From the NCBI GenBank assembly GCA_038496445.1, contig JALMLS010000097.1, forward strand, positions 124,001 through 188,000: a stretch of DNA of 64,000 nucleotides. Reading direction: 5' to 3'. The position numbers were made by a program, and so were the translations under genes. Origin of the DNA: Trichosphaerium sp. ATCC 40318. Its lineage: Eukaryota; Discosea; Flabellinia; Trichosidae. Shown piece by piece: positions 44,998 through 55,459 of the stretch (the stretch's first letter is position 1; every line of letters starts with the position of its first letter). The notes under the pieces were generated by a model that had not been told where the DNA came from, did no database searches, and saw nothing but the letters and a program-made list of their open reading frames with translations.

Positions 44998-47900
44998 ATG
45001 GTTGCTAGCCTACTGTTTACAACAATCTATGCAGTGTAATTTGAAAAGCGTTGGCGCTAATGCGAGCTTTCGTATTATTCATCTAAATGATGTTTGTAGT
45101 GAAGAAAACAGAGATGACGACCACGGAGAGGAAGCGGTAAAGTCTATATCCGCAGCATTGGCAAATGTAGATGCACGTGTATCTTCTATGGTAGAAATTA
45201 TGGGCTCCTTCGACGCCAAGTTGATGAAGCTTCGTCAATTAACTGACAACAACATCAGCAAGTGGCAAATGATATATTCAAGCACGTACATGCGCTAGGA
45301 TACACTTTGAGATAAGTTGAATTGACGAAGTTGTATGTAGACCTTGATAAGACGATTGATGGGATAGAGACCATACTAGACAAGTTTGATAGTATAAATG
45401 AAGGCCAACTCCTGCAAGAACCACTACTCCTTATGCCATCGCTAATATAGAGTACTCATTTAGGAATCAGTCTCCAGATGAGGTTGGGATACCAAGATAC
45501 ATTGCGATATTTGACAAGGTCGATAGCAGCATACAATTTTTCATGGATAAAAAAAACTTCAAGTCAGGGGACTTATACAGCAAACAACTGGGCAAGTTTC
45601 GTAAAGGTAACCATCTAAAAAATCACGTGTCACGTTTTTGTGGCGTCTGTTACAGTAGTCATCGTCAGCATCATCAGCATCATCGTAACTTTACAACCGC
45701 TCTTTAAGCGTGCCACGTGATTATTTCGTTTTTAAGACATACTAACTGGTGTAGCCGGATTAAGAGGAATGGTATGAACGCTTGTGGACTAAATATAGCC
45801 TGAGTCAAGCTTATACAAACATTTTTGGCGTTGACAAGGATATGACTGAGTGTAGGTAAAAGCCTTCAAGTCGCGGTTGTCTGCGTGTTCAACACCGATA
45901 TACTTCGAGTCGAGGATTACCAAAGAACTCAAGAGACAGAGAACAGGTTGGTTAACGCACTTGTCGTTTATTCTATCCCATAGTTGCAAATTACTAACCC
46001 CACCGCCTTTTCAACATAGATATTCGTACTGTGCTTCGAGACAATGATTTCTCCATCTCATTATGTGAACCCAACGCACAGGAAGAGATGCAAATGTTGG
46101 CCGCAAAGCTCCACAGCCTGGAGTTGGGAAAGCCCCAATCCACCAATGCGGTCTTCCCTCAATTGTTATCGCATTATGTAGAAAAGAGGTAACCTGCCAC
46201 TAGGCATGCCATGCCGTATTACTAGTCGCACCGTTCACACTTGTTAGGAGCTCGTTCTTATTGCTCAGCTTAAACAGGTCCGACATGGACTCTTTTACAA
46301 CCCAATACTGTCAGTAGCTTGCTGACTCGGTATTGTGATTAGATCCAGTAGCTTCAGTCCAGCTCAACAATTCAAGATTCCAAGTTTTTCAGACACAGAA
46401 CATGTCCTCCAACACTACATTGTCTTATTGAAGGTAAATAACAGTTGCTTGTCGCTACTGGTTGAAATAAGCGTCTAACAGTGTACCGGCTTAGAGTGAA
46501 TATGTTTTTGCTACGGACACATTACCAGCATCAGCCGTACGGGAAGTTTGGGATGATGTTGTCAAGGACAGCCAGGAGAGGGTGGATGCACGATTGATAG
46601 ACATTGTAAGTTACGCCAGCCATCAGCATGTTTCTATACACCCCTCTTTGACTGGCATGCAAAGGTAAAAGCTCTTGAAAACAGTACCAATAGAGAAACT
46701 TCTGTCTTTACGTTGTTGGAGATATGGCAGTTCTTCTACGATCACCTGGACCTCTTCCACAAGATACTCGCGGTACGCATACAACAATAGCAATCATTTT
46801 TGTGGCAAACCAGCGCCCTGAGGACTGACACTGGAGAAAAGGTAAATCCAGATAGCACCAGAGCTTTTCAAGGCGTGTCTGGGCTGTGGAAATGTATTGA
46901 TGCGACTGCTAGGTAAGTTTTTTTGAACCGTAACGGGATGCGCTTTGAGCTCAATCGTTTGCATCTAGGTTCAATTGCTTTAATCAAGAAGAAAAGTACG
47001 TTCGCACATCACCTGAGCAGCTTCCTCTTGATGGCACCGTCCTCCAACTTACAGCCAAGGTGAGGATTAGTACTACTAAGCCTATAATTTATTACTGACT
47101 TGTTTGGTAGACGCTGAACTACCTGCTGTCCCTCCTCAAGTTTTTACCAACAGTCGAATTGGTTTTGAGTCCTGAACACGAGCCATTGATGAAGCTTATT
47201 TCGCCACCTAAGCCAGATCCTAACGTAACGTTAAAGCCGTTTATAAGTGAGTGTGCACACCTTTTTTTATTTCAAAAAATAGTTGGCTTAGAACTAACGT
47301 GGATTCAAAAGTGCGCATGCTAGAAGCGCTTGACAGCACGCTGTTGTTTAAAGCGGAGGGCGCATCTAAAAAGGACGCTGCGTTGGCGACGATATTCCTT
47401 TTAAACAACTACCACTTCATTTACAGCACGCTCAAGGACTCTCCGCTTGCACGGTTTACACAAGAACAGATTGGTGGATACCAAAAGCGCGTTGAGCACC
47501 AGAAAGATGACTACATGACCAGGTACGCAACTTGTCATGCAAGTCACTTCTTCTCACTGTTTTCTATGTTGTAGTTGGAGCACAACATTGAAGTACCTCT
47601 CTGAAGAGCTTAACTTTGGAACCAAAAAGCGAGACTTGCTCAAGTCAGTCGTGTCAAAAAACAAGATAGAACTCAAGATAAAGGCGGGATTTAATGGATT
47701 TAATCAAAATCTCGAAAAGGTTCATTAGTGTTTACATCGCCAACAGCTGACGGCCTTTCTTAGATATACGCGACCCAACAGCACTTTCTAATACCTAATA
47801 AGGAATTGCGACGAACAATGCAGTCACTCCTTAAAGCAGAAGTGATCAAACAGTACACTGCTTTTCTAGCAAGGTAAATAGACCCAAGGGTGGATAATTA

Positions 47901-48107
47901 CATTTTTTTTGAAATTGAAAAATTGAGCATTTGTCTGGCTGACAACAACTCTTTTCTAGGTTCTCGCAGGTACACTTTACGGATAACTCCTCCAAGTATA
48001 TTAGATACAACCCAGAGACGATCAGTAGCATGTTTGATAACTTTTTCACCGGGCTGTACAAGGAAAATAGATCCAAAAAGTTTTCATTGTCCAATAAGAC
48101 ACGTTAA
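44998..48107 (+). CDS. Exocyst complex subunit EXO70
   Basis: Tethers secretory vesicles to the plasma membrane and binds PI(4,5)P2 and Rho GTPases. Exons give family blocks in order: ANVDARVSSMVEIMGSF-DAK near 45.2 kb, DKVDSSIQFFMDKKNFKSG with LYSKQLGKFRK near 45.55 kb, LEEWYERLW near 45.77 kb, SPEQLPLDGTVLQLTAKTLN near 47.05 kb, SKKDAALATIFLLNNYHFI near 47.4 kb, VHFTDNSSKYIRYNPETI near 48.0 kb, and the end FDNFFTGLYKENRSKKFSL. The C-terminal domain carries the basic lipid-binding end. The first exon is uncertain: ATG 44998 may be followed directly by an intron, as in the RPB6 gene next door. Length looks normal. Confidence 0.88.
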
Positions 48108-48364
48108 ACTGGCATACGTTACTCACTTTGGTGTAAGTAACTAAGTTCAGAATAAAATAAAGAGCCGTTTGTTTTAACGATTATTAACGAACGATGTATT
48201 TATGATAGCAATAAATAAAGTGGTTTATTCGCTGTGTTTTTGTAGTGTGTGTTAGTTTGAGTGGTCTTTGAAGGGTGGGTGGTTTAGATTAAATAAGGGT
48301 GGGTGGCGTCCAATACATGATTGGACAATAAATACGACCCCTAACGAGAACAAAAACGCAACGT

Positions 48365-49768
48365 TTACGCTTTGGAAAGACGTTTCCTTTTGCGTTGGTT
48401 GGTCGAGCGCCTCTCAGCCATATAACGATTTCTTTCAGCTCTAGAGTGTACGTGTGAGCGAATGAGCAAAAAGTAGAGAGCCCGTGGCATTTAGAGACGA
48501 GCAGTAGAGTGGTTGGTTACATACCTTGGAAAACCATGCTGATTGACATTCGACCAAATGGAGAAAGGCGCTGATTTTAGTGTGTGTACAGGTTTACCAT
48601 TGACGTTGAGTGTGTACGTCAGGTGAAATATAAAGCCTAAAGAAGTGAACATTGTGAGCATAACTGCGTTGTCTTTTGGATTAAAATTCTACCTTTTGTG
48701 CGGCCAGCCAGTGAGGCTTGAGATATTTTAAGGGAAGGCAAGCTAATCCGTGCTTCGCCTTTAGACTAGAAGCCAAATGTCAGTGAGAGCCCGCCGCAGC
48801 ACAAGCAAGAAAATATTTTCCAGAAAAAAACCAAATGCGCAATAACGCGGCCAATGTACGATTTAAAAAGTTGATACGATATACGCACCATTACTGGAAT
48901 AGCAATCAAAAAGATATTGTTATCGCGTTCATCCCTGCCCATTTGTTTGTCACAAACCAGGTGAACGGTGATGTTGTCAGAACACCGCAATAATTCTTTT
49001 CCCTAACGTTATAATAATGAGTACAAGGCCTACAATATTAAAAAAAGAGAAAGTAATTGCGTTCTTTTGGGGCGGCATGTGGGGTTTAACCGATGATGAA
49101 AACCGTCACTGGCTCCTGTAACTAGGTTGTGGTGGTTATTAAATACGTACTTGAATTGATATAACGTTAGCTGGGAGTATGTTGAATTCCTTGACTTGGT
49201 GTTCGCTAGGCCCAACTTCCAAACTCAGCCTACAGCCGTTCGTTAACATTCCAGAACCAACCGTTTAAGAAGTTATATTTTCTTGATTGTACCTGGGAGT
49301 TGGTTCAATGTACTGAGCTTGGCTCTCAACTTCCAAGTCTTCTTTAGACTCAGTGTCTTCATCGTAGCGTGGTGTAGCAGTTGGCACGGTCACACCTGGA
49401 TAATACTACAAACAGGTTGAGAATTGTGGAAATCAGTTTGGTCTCGTAAATTAACGGAATTACGAAGCCCATAGCGCACCTGTTTGCATGAGGTGTTCAT
49501 TCGCGGTTGTACGTTGGCGTACTGAATAGCGGAGTTGAAAGTGTATCGTAGTGGCGCGTCGTACGGTAAACCACCGTTGTGGGCCTCAATGAATTGGGGT
49601 TGCGTGGGATCTGGATAAATGTGTAAATTCGCGCTAAATCGATCTAATTGTTGTACCACGATGAATTTGCCAGTTGTCGTAATAAACTGGGGCGTGTTGA
49701 GGTGCGACATAGCGCGAGAATTGTGCATAGACAGGGCCGTCGTACTGATTCATTCTTGGTTTGTACAT
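48365..49768 (-). CDS. Possible nuclear DNA-binding protein (beta-sandwich, STAT/CudA-like)
   Basis: Not firmly recognised. From ATG 49768 the N-terminus is Tyr/Pro/Gln-rich (MYKPRMNQYDGPVYAQFSRY) with a second segment (YDAPLRYTFNSAIQYANVQ) and an acidic stretch (YDEDTESKEDLEVES). The middle looks like beta-strands: NGCRLSLEVGPSEHQVKEF, ITVHLVCDKQMGRDERDNNI, KGEARISLPSLKISQASLAG, and FIFHLTYTLNVNGKPVHTL followed by KSAPFSIWSNVNQHGFP. The last exon is highly basic (AERRSTNQRKRKRLSKA), like a nuclear localisation signal. The SPFSIWSN-type block resembles STAT/CudA-family proteins as I remember them; this needs testing. A frame jump near 49.66 kb needs a 13-nt intron or marks an error. Confidence 0.45.
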
Positions 49769-50116
49769 TAGCCAAGGGTGACGTCTCTGGAGTTAAATAA
49801 ATAATATGAGTTCTGTTCACTGACGTTTGAAATATTTTGAACTTAAAAAAACAACATTTCTTCTACACTACGCCACCATGGTATTACTGAGCTTGCACTA
49901 AATCATTGCAGTGCAAAACTATAAAAATAAATTATCGGAATTTGTAGTTTTCTGGTTTTCTTGAGGTTCTTTCTTAAGCTAACGAACATAGAACCGAAAA
50001 CGCACAAGCCACACTTGGTTTAGGGCGAGAAAAAAATGAGCTTGGTTAGAAAGGTAGGTGGTATTTTGGAGGTTGTTGTTACAAGGTTTGTGTTTTGTTT
50101 TCTTCAAAAGTTCGCG
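49769..50116. other. Intergenic, nothing recognised
   Basis: It lies between the start of the possible DNA-binding protein and the end of the type I membrane protein gene. No coding or repeat features are seen. Confidence 0.4.
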
Positions 50117-51407
50117 CTATACATGCTCCATTGCTACAACAACGGTTTTGTTTTTGCGTTTTTTAGCTATGAGTGAGTGCTTTGCAGCGGCGTGTTGTGC
50201 CTTATCTTGTTTCTCCAAGTACTCCTTACGGTGCAATATCGCGTACACCCAACAAACAGTGCACATGCTGACAATAAGGATGCCGAGTGCCACTGCCGAA
50301 GCAATTGCACCTTCAATTGGACCTTTATCAATCACTACACTTGGCAGTTAGTAAAAAATGCCTATGAATAAATGCTCTTGGAATGAATGGTAGTATTTTG
50401 TGTACCTTCTGCCGGGCAATTGGGTTGACCTTGACGTCAACATGTCAGTAACAAAACCAATACAAAATTGTAATTTACAAAGAACGAATGGGTGTCATTT
50501 CGTGGGGGGGCAGTACCTGGTGATGGTGCACATATGCCAACGCTGTTATTTGTGCTGAAGTAAGAGATGCTCGCATACGACACGTTTTCGTGTGTAGCTA
50601 TAGCGGTGGTTAGTAGTGTGTCCACAAAGGTAGTTAATCGATAAAAATGCAACAGCAAAAAAGACTACGCACGCGTTGTGGCTATTTTTGAGTTGTTGTA
50701 GCACGGCCACGTGTTTTCTAAGGTCCCGAAAGATAATCCGGCCAGAACGTCGGATGTATTTGCTGTTCTGACCAATACAACGCAAGCACTTTCTCCTAAG
50801 CCATGGACGTCCGTTGGGTATTTAAACAGTGACACCCTAGGGCCTACTGTGGCTAATTTTGGTCAGTGGGCCAGTAAAAGCCAGGAGCATTTGATGGTGA
50901 GGGTGTTGACGTACCAAACCCGTTTTGCGCTGTAATGCGTTCCAATCGCTTTTTTTCGCGTGTAGATAGGTCTAATTCACCTTCAGCCGCTGGCTCTTCC
51001 TCTACAGGGTCAGATCTCTTTGATGACGAGCGTGACGCGTTATCAGGAACGACTAGTCTTACGGTTGCTGTAGCATCTCCAGCAATGCTGGTATTGCCAT
51101 GGAGCAACAAGAAGTGCGTTACATTTGCCGTTGGGGGGAGTTCTACTCCCCACTCCTCGTGCATAGTTTCGTCGTATGTGGTGTACACATGGACGCGTAA
51201 CGATTCATTCAGTGCGTTGTTAACTACAGTTACTTCAATAAATTCGTTTTCAACCGGGCCATTGTCGATTTCGCTAATGTACGCAATGCCAGAAAGCGTA
51301 AATGGATCAGAGGTGTCGCTTGCCCAAACACACAAAACCTAAACGTGTTAATAACTGTAACAACGTACTAAACATACCAGCAATGATAAAACGTAGTACA
51401 TTGACAT
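50117..51407 (-). CDS. Type I membrane protein with signal peptide, family unknown
   Basis: ATG 51407 gives a signal peptide split by an intron (MSMYYVLSLL then VLCVWASD). The ectodomain has beta-like and N-glycosylation features: YISEIDNGPVENEFIEVTVV, NESLRVHVYTTYDE, WGVELPPTANVTHFLLLHG, TATVRLVVPDNAS, ACVVLVRTANTSDVL, WPCYNNS, VGICAPSPG and PNCPAE. A single hydrophobic span (AIASAVALGILIVSMCTVCWV) is followed by a basic cytoplasmic tail (KNKTVVVAMEHV at the end). A Ser/Lys-rich charged stretch (RSSSKRSDPVEEEP) sits in the ectodomain. The alternating strands suggest an Ig-like or jelly-roll fold. It may be a surface receptor or adhesion protein. Confidence 0.7.
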
Positions 51408-51524
51408 TGCAGCGTTTGTGGCAAATGAATACAAATACTCTTTTTTTTTCAATTAAAGTCTCACCTTAAATAATTCAGTGAAATCAACTAAAATGCCTAA
51501 TGGTGTCAAGCATACAAACCCCCA

Positions 51525-52139
51525 CAGTACTGGAATCGGGATTTTGACCCGTACTAAACCCGTACAGAACCCGTACTTTTGACCCGTACTTAACCCGTAC
51601 GGGTTCCGTACTTTTGACCCGTACAAAACCCGTACAGAACCCGTACTTTTGACCCGTACTTAACCCGTACAGGTTCCATATTGTTGTCCCGTACTCTACC
51701 CGTACGGGTTATGTACGGAATCCGTACGGGTAGAGTACAATTAAATAGTATGAAAAATTGTAATTATTGGATACAGAATATACTCCTTTTTTTTCCATAC
51801 AATGTATGTGTACACATATATCACATGTGTGCCAAAACCACAACCATCAGTATATACTTGCAATCAAAAAAAAAATTTGGCCATCAAATTTTGTTTGGAT
51901 TTGGCAATCAAAAAATCCAAAAAAAAATTACTGCAATTAAATGGCAGCTTGTAATCGTAAGGTACAAAAACATGTATTATTAATAGATGAGGGTGTTTTA
52001 AGGTTATTAGGGCATTTACTTAAAAAGTAGAGGAGAAAACTTAATAAAGTGCAAAATGTAGCTTTTTGCTGAATTTTGTTGTTTTATTGAATAACTTTGG
52101 TCTGACTGTACGAACTGCTCAGAAAATGTAGCATTAGGT
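51525..52139 (+). repeat. Left inverted arm of the foldback element
   Basis: About 615 nt. The outer 210 nt is a string of CCCGTAC-type motifs spaced by TTTTGA. The inner part, including a TCAGTATATACTTGCAATC stretch and AGAAAATGTAGCATTAGGT at its inner end, is the reverse complement of the right arm. Confidence 0.85.
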
Positions 52140-52534
52140 ATATTTAGGTACGATGCATGGTTTCATGATGGTTTGGGGATCAGCTCACCATTTTTAGGCA
52201 AAAACGACAGAAAATATGTATTTGGAGTAGTTTAAGGCTATTATGGCCTAATAGCTCTATTAAACCACTTTTTAAAGGCGATTATGGGTTTCAAGCATTT
52301 TTCTGAAATAGTCGTTAAGTTGTGGATATTAAGTTGGGTTTTAGGACAATTAAGGCATGATGTCTAAAATATCTCCTCAAACAGGTCAAAAACATGGTCG
52401 TTTAGTGGTAATGGGGTTGTAATGTAATGTAATGTATTGTAATGTAAATGTACTTGTAATAGTTAAGAAAACAATAAACCAATCCATCGTTTTTACTATT
52501 TTGTGTACACAATTATAACTGCCGACACATATTT

Positions 52535-52829
52535 TGACCTGTACCTAACCCGTACGGGTTCCGTACTTTTGACCCGTACAAAACCCGTACGGAACCCGTA
52601 CTTTTGACCCGTACTCTATCCGTACGGAACCCGTACTTTTGACCCGTACTCAACCCGTATGGAACCTGTACTTTTGACCCGTACTCTACCCGTACGGGTT
52701 CCGTACTTTTGACCCGGATTAAACCCGTACGTAACCCGTACTTCCGACTCGTACAAAACCCGTACGGGATCCGTACTTTTTGACCCGTACTCTACCCGTA
52801 CATTATCCGTACTCCCGATTTTACTACTG
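52535..52829. repeat. Internal block of CCCGTAC motifs with degenerate ends
   Basis: About 290 nt of the same heptamer array inside the foldback centre. It closes with CCCGATTTTACTACTG, a worn version of the element's end (CCCGATTCCAGTACTG). It looks like a smaller related element nested inside the larger one. Confidence 0.6.
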
Positions 52830-53130
52830 CATAGAACTTTAAGTTAAATATTTATTGAGCTGTTTTTGTTCTCACTATGCAACAAACATATGACAGTATT
52901 GGAATTGGAATTTTGACCTGTACTCTACCCATACATACAGGATGTAAAGACAGGGCTGAAACTCAGCAAGGCATTTTCATCAACTAATGCCTAGTTTTTG
53001 CATTCAAAAGGCAAATACAGGCACTTATATTTGATGAAAAATGCTTGCATTTGGTATATTTTAAGTAAATTTTATTGGAAAAAAAAAATATGCCTTCAAA
53101 TAAGCCATAACTCATGCAAAAGGCTTTTTT

Positions 53131-53560
53131 AACCAATTGAAGTGTGCAATAACTCTCCAATGGATTAGTATTTCTATCACTCTCATCTTGTTGTTACTAA
53201 TAGTTAGACTAGTTAATGGTTGGTGTGCTGTGGGCTGGTTGGAATGACAAACTCTTTACTAATAAGGAAAAACAAATTCATATAGAGAATTCTCAATGTG
53301 AATAACTACCAAATAAAAACAAATTTATAAAAGTTGGATGTTATTGGAATTTATTTGGATGGCTGATTTTAAGGATATATGGGACAATTGGAGAGTTGGT
53401 TTACCACCATCTGATTTTCCCTTCTTTACCTTCTATCAACCCCCAAAATACTTATATTAACAAACAGCTTAGTGCACTAACCCACCCAAATGTAGGTCAA
53501 GTAGACAAAGACATAAACTATTATTCATAAAAAAGCTCAGACAAATGTGATGCAGATCTC
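53131..53560 (+). repeat. Divergent direct repeat, unit 1
   Basis: Shares ordered blocks with 54676-55150: AACCAATTGAAGTGTGCAAT versus AACCAAGTGAAGCGTGCAAC, TAGTTAGACTAGTT in both, GTGTGCTGTGGG in both, TTCTCAATGTGA in both, and a GG-GTTGG(A/T)TTAC segment. The two units are clearly related but well diverged. Confidence 0.6.
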
Positions 53561-53722
53561 TATTTTGAGCTATGAAACATATGTAAAAAAAAGCACAAGT
53601 GGTTATTTTCATCCACAACACAATAAACCTCCTTTTTTATTAAAAAAAAAAGCATAACTCTAGCATCAATGCCTTATTTTGAAGGCAAAAAGACATCATT
53701 GTCATAAAGTACTGTAATCAGG

Positions 53723-54397
53723 ACCTAATGCTACATTTTCTGAGCAGTTCGTACAGTCAGACCAAAGTTATTCAATAAAACAACAAAATTCAGCAAAAAG
53801 CTACATTTTGCACTTTATTAAGTTTTCTCCTCTACTTTTTAAGTAAATGCCCTAATAACCTTAAAACACCCTCATCTATTAATAATACATGTTTTTGTAC
53901 CTTACGATTACAAGCTGCCATTTAATTGCAGTAATTTTTTTTTGGATTTTTTGATTGCCAAATCCAAACAAAATTTGATGGCCAAATTTTTTTTTTGATT
54001 GCAAGTGTATACTGATGGTTGTGGTTTTGGCACACATGTGATATATGTGTACACATACATTGTATGGAAAAAGAGGAGTATATTCTGTATCCAATTTTTC
54101 ATATTATTTAATTGTACTCTACCCGTACGGATCCCGTATGTAACCCGTACGGGTAGAGTACGGGTCAACAATACGGAACCCGTACGGGTTAAGTACGGGT
54201 CAAAAGTACGGGTTCCGTACGGGTTTAGTACGGGTCAAAAGTACGGAACCCGTACGGGTTAAGTACGGGTCAAAAGTACGGGTTCCGTACGGGTTTAGTA
54301 CGGGTCAAAAGTACGGAACCCGTACGGGTTAAGTACGGGTCAAAAGTACGGGTTCCGTACGGGTTTAGTACGGGTCAAAATCCCGATTCCAGTACTG
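53723..54397 (-). repeat. Right inverted arm of the foldback element
   Basis: About 675 nt, longer than the left arm mainly because it has more CCCGTAC units (54110-54380). The inner AT-rich part mirrors the left arm closely. Confidence 0.85.
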
Positions 54398-54675
54398 TAT
54401 ACAATATACGGATTTTCATTTGGTAAAAAAAGTATTTGAACTTTACAAACATGGGTAGCAGTTTGTACCTTAGTATTTAAAGCATAGCTTTTGTCATAGT
54501 TTGCCTTTGATTTATGTTCACGTTTATACCAAAGCCATTTGCTAAAACAGACACTTGTTTGATAAGGACAGGTTTGGTTCCAAAAGAATAAAATTCTACA
54601 AAAAACTTCATTAAGCCCATGGTCACCAAACAATATTCTTTTGAAGTATAAGTGTGAACACTCTGGCTTTCTTAA

Positions 54676-55150
54676 CCAAGTGAAGCGTGCAACAACTCCC
54701 TAGTGGAATAATATTTCTGTCACTCTCACCTTACTATTGCTAGTAGTTAGACTAGTTTATGGTGTGCTGTGGGCAACAAAATCTACAATTTTCATAGCCA
54801 AAAGCTGGCTTTGCACAGTTAGCCTGTAATGTGAAAATCCCACCTACTCACATGTAAAGTGTCTGATATTGTCAAACAACACATTCAAACCAGATCAACC
54901 TCTTATTCTTCAAAAAATGATCAATCTAGGTTGGAAAGTCAAGTTTTATTCTGCATCAACAAAATATATTGGTGGCTCAATATTGATAATTCTCAATGTG
55001 AGGAATACCTTGATGAAAAGTTTATTCAAGTTTGTATGTAAAGTTACATGGAAAGATTGGGGTGTTGGATTACTACTCCTGCCAGATCCTCCTCCTTTAC
55101 CATCTTCACCAAAAAACTTGTATATTAAGTCTATTACATACTAACTCCTA
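54676..55150 (+). repeat. Divergent direct repeat, unit 2
   Basis: Related to 53131-53560. In one frame both units encode a similar worn peptide (a W-x-x-W-x-V-G-L-P/L-rich segment followed by prolines), suggesting they are relics of one former coding element. Confidence 0.55.
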
Positions 55151-55459
55151 ACAAGTAAAACCTAAAAGAAAAAACATGGCTACTACTCAAACTATGAAAG
55201 CTCAGCCTTTTTGCCAATCTTGCCTTATCATAAACTTAAACAAGAACTTACCTAATTAGGCAAAAATCTCTAATCCAATAATTGTCTAAATGCTTGAATC
55301 CAGTACATAAACAAGGCATTTAATCCTCCAAATGCTGAGCATAAATCAAGCATTATTCAGGTATAATGCAGGCATAAAATAAGGCATCAAACTTGTATTT
55401 GTGATACAACATTAACAATTAAAAAACAAAAGTTCCAAAGTATTGTTGTAATTGTGATC

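Larger units (their letters stand above)
51525..54397. mobile_element. Large inverted-repeat (foldback-type) element
   Basis: The ends are perfect inverted repeats: left begins CAGTACTGGAATCGGGATTT at 51525 and right is its reverse complement ending at 54397. Arms of about 0.6-0.7 kb flank a 1.58-kb centre with no open frame of note. Arms open with dense CCCGTAC/GTACGGG motifs, then unique AT-rich sequence. No transposase is seen, so it would be non-autonomous. A target-site duplication is not obvious. Base composition and motif content differ sharply from the flanking genes. Confidence 0.75.

Noticed and set aside
51681-51983. Protein-coding gene duplicated in opposite orientation (also 53879-54171)
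   Set aside because: The matching frames lie inside the inverted arms and translate AT-rich, GTAC-repeat DNA; no domain or codon bias supports coding.
51540-54380. CRISPR-like or telomere-like array from the CCCGTAC repeats
   Set aside because: There are no unique spacers of constant length and no simple telomeric unit; the repeats are subterminal motifs of an inverted-repeat element in a eukaryotic genome.
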